Both the position numbers and the translations under genes were made by a program. The notes below the pieces were generated by a model, which was not told the origin of the DNA, made no database searches, and was given only the letters and a program-made list of their open reading frames with translations. From assembly GCA_003555415.1 (NCBI GenBank), contig PWHX01000096.1, forward strand, positions 1-13,329: a DNA stretch of 13,329 nucleotides, written 5' to 3'. This document shows positions 13,229 through 13,329 of the stretch, one piece after another (position 1 is the first letter of the stretch; each line of letters starts with the position of its first letter). The stretch comes from Syntrophomonadaceae bacterium (lineage in GTDB: Bacteria > Bacillota > Dethiobacteria > SKNC01).

Positions 13229-13329
13229 CTGGCGGAGACCTACTCTCCCGGGGACTTACGTCCCAAGTACCATCGGCGCAGGAGGACTTAACTTCCGTGT
13301 TCGGTATGGGAACGGGTGTTGCCCCTCCG
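13229..13329 (-). rRNA. rrf: 5S ribosomal RNA, 5' end cut off by the window edge
   Basis: The minus strand carries the conserved 5S segments in order: GGGGCAACACCCGTTCCCAT, CCGAACACGGAAGTTAAG, GCGCCGATGGTACT and GGGAGAGTAGGTC, ending near GCCAG. About the last 100 bases are present and the first 10-15 lie beyond 13329. The exact 3' end is estimated. It marks the end of an rRNA operon transcribed into this window. Confidence 0.96.

Overview
The window looks like chromosome from an AT-rich, endospore-forming, probably anaerobic Firmicute of the class Clostridia. This rests on several things. The housekeeping order yebC - bofC-like - ruvC - ruvA - ruvB - queH - DUF2905 - spoIID-like - queA - tgt - yajC - TIGR04086 is typical of that class. 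Two genes belong to sporulation families (SpoIID/LytB and BofC). Q-tRNA is made with QueH instead of the cobalamin enzyme QueG. The Shine-Dalgarno sites are strong purine-rich GGAGG types, often in front of TTG or GTG starts. The species cannot be named from the sequence alone. I see no mobile element, CRISPR array or tRNA.

Layout: one gene, an MntR-type metal regulator (129-617), is on the + strand and meets the long minus-strand block at a shared bidirectional terminator (640-676). Everything else is on the minus strand and is described here in transcription order, from high to low coordinates. The right edge carries the 3' part of a 5S rRNA gene with a strong terminator, so an rRNA operon ends here. 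Next is a three-gene cassette: a redox-active disulfide protein (small thioredoxin-like), an ArsP_1/DUF318-type permease and an ArsR-family repressor. The repressor has no ATG, GTG or TTG start and seems to begin at ATA. Then come tatA with its own terminator, nadE, yebC with a good sigma-A-like promoter, and a monocistronic bofC-like gene with a candidate forespore promoter and its own terminator. The ruvC-ruvA-ruvB-queH-DUF2905 unit follows, running from a sigma-A-like promoter at about 8384-8413 to a terminator at about 5290. Last is the spoIID-like-queA-tgt-yajC-TIGR04086 unit, ending at the shared terminator.

How the genes work together: RuvA, RuvB and RuvC form the Holliday junction branch-migration and resolution machine. 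QueA, Tgt and QueH cover base exchange, epoxyqueuosine formation and reduction to queuosine in tRNA; preQ1 synthesis genes are not in the window. SpoIID-like and BofC-like proteins belong to the spore envelope and forespore signalling. YajC (Sec accessory) and TatA serve protein export, NadE completes NAD synthesis, and the ArsR cassette probably handles a thiol-reactive metal or metalloid.

The gene content is largely conventional. The points most worth a second look are the ATA-start ArsR gene, the candidate sigma-F-type promoter with a Shine-Dalgarno-masking hairpin at the bofC-like gene, a 10-mer shared by the two ends of the ArsR cassette, and a 9-bp dyad in front of nadE.
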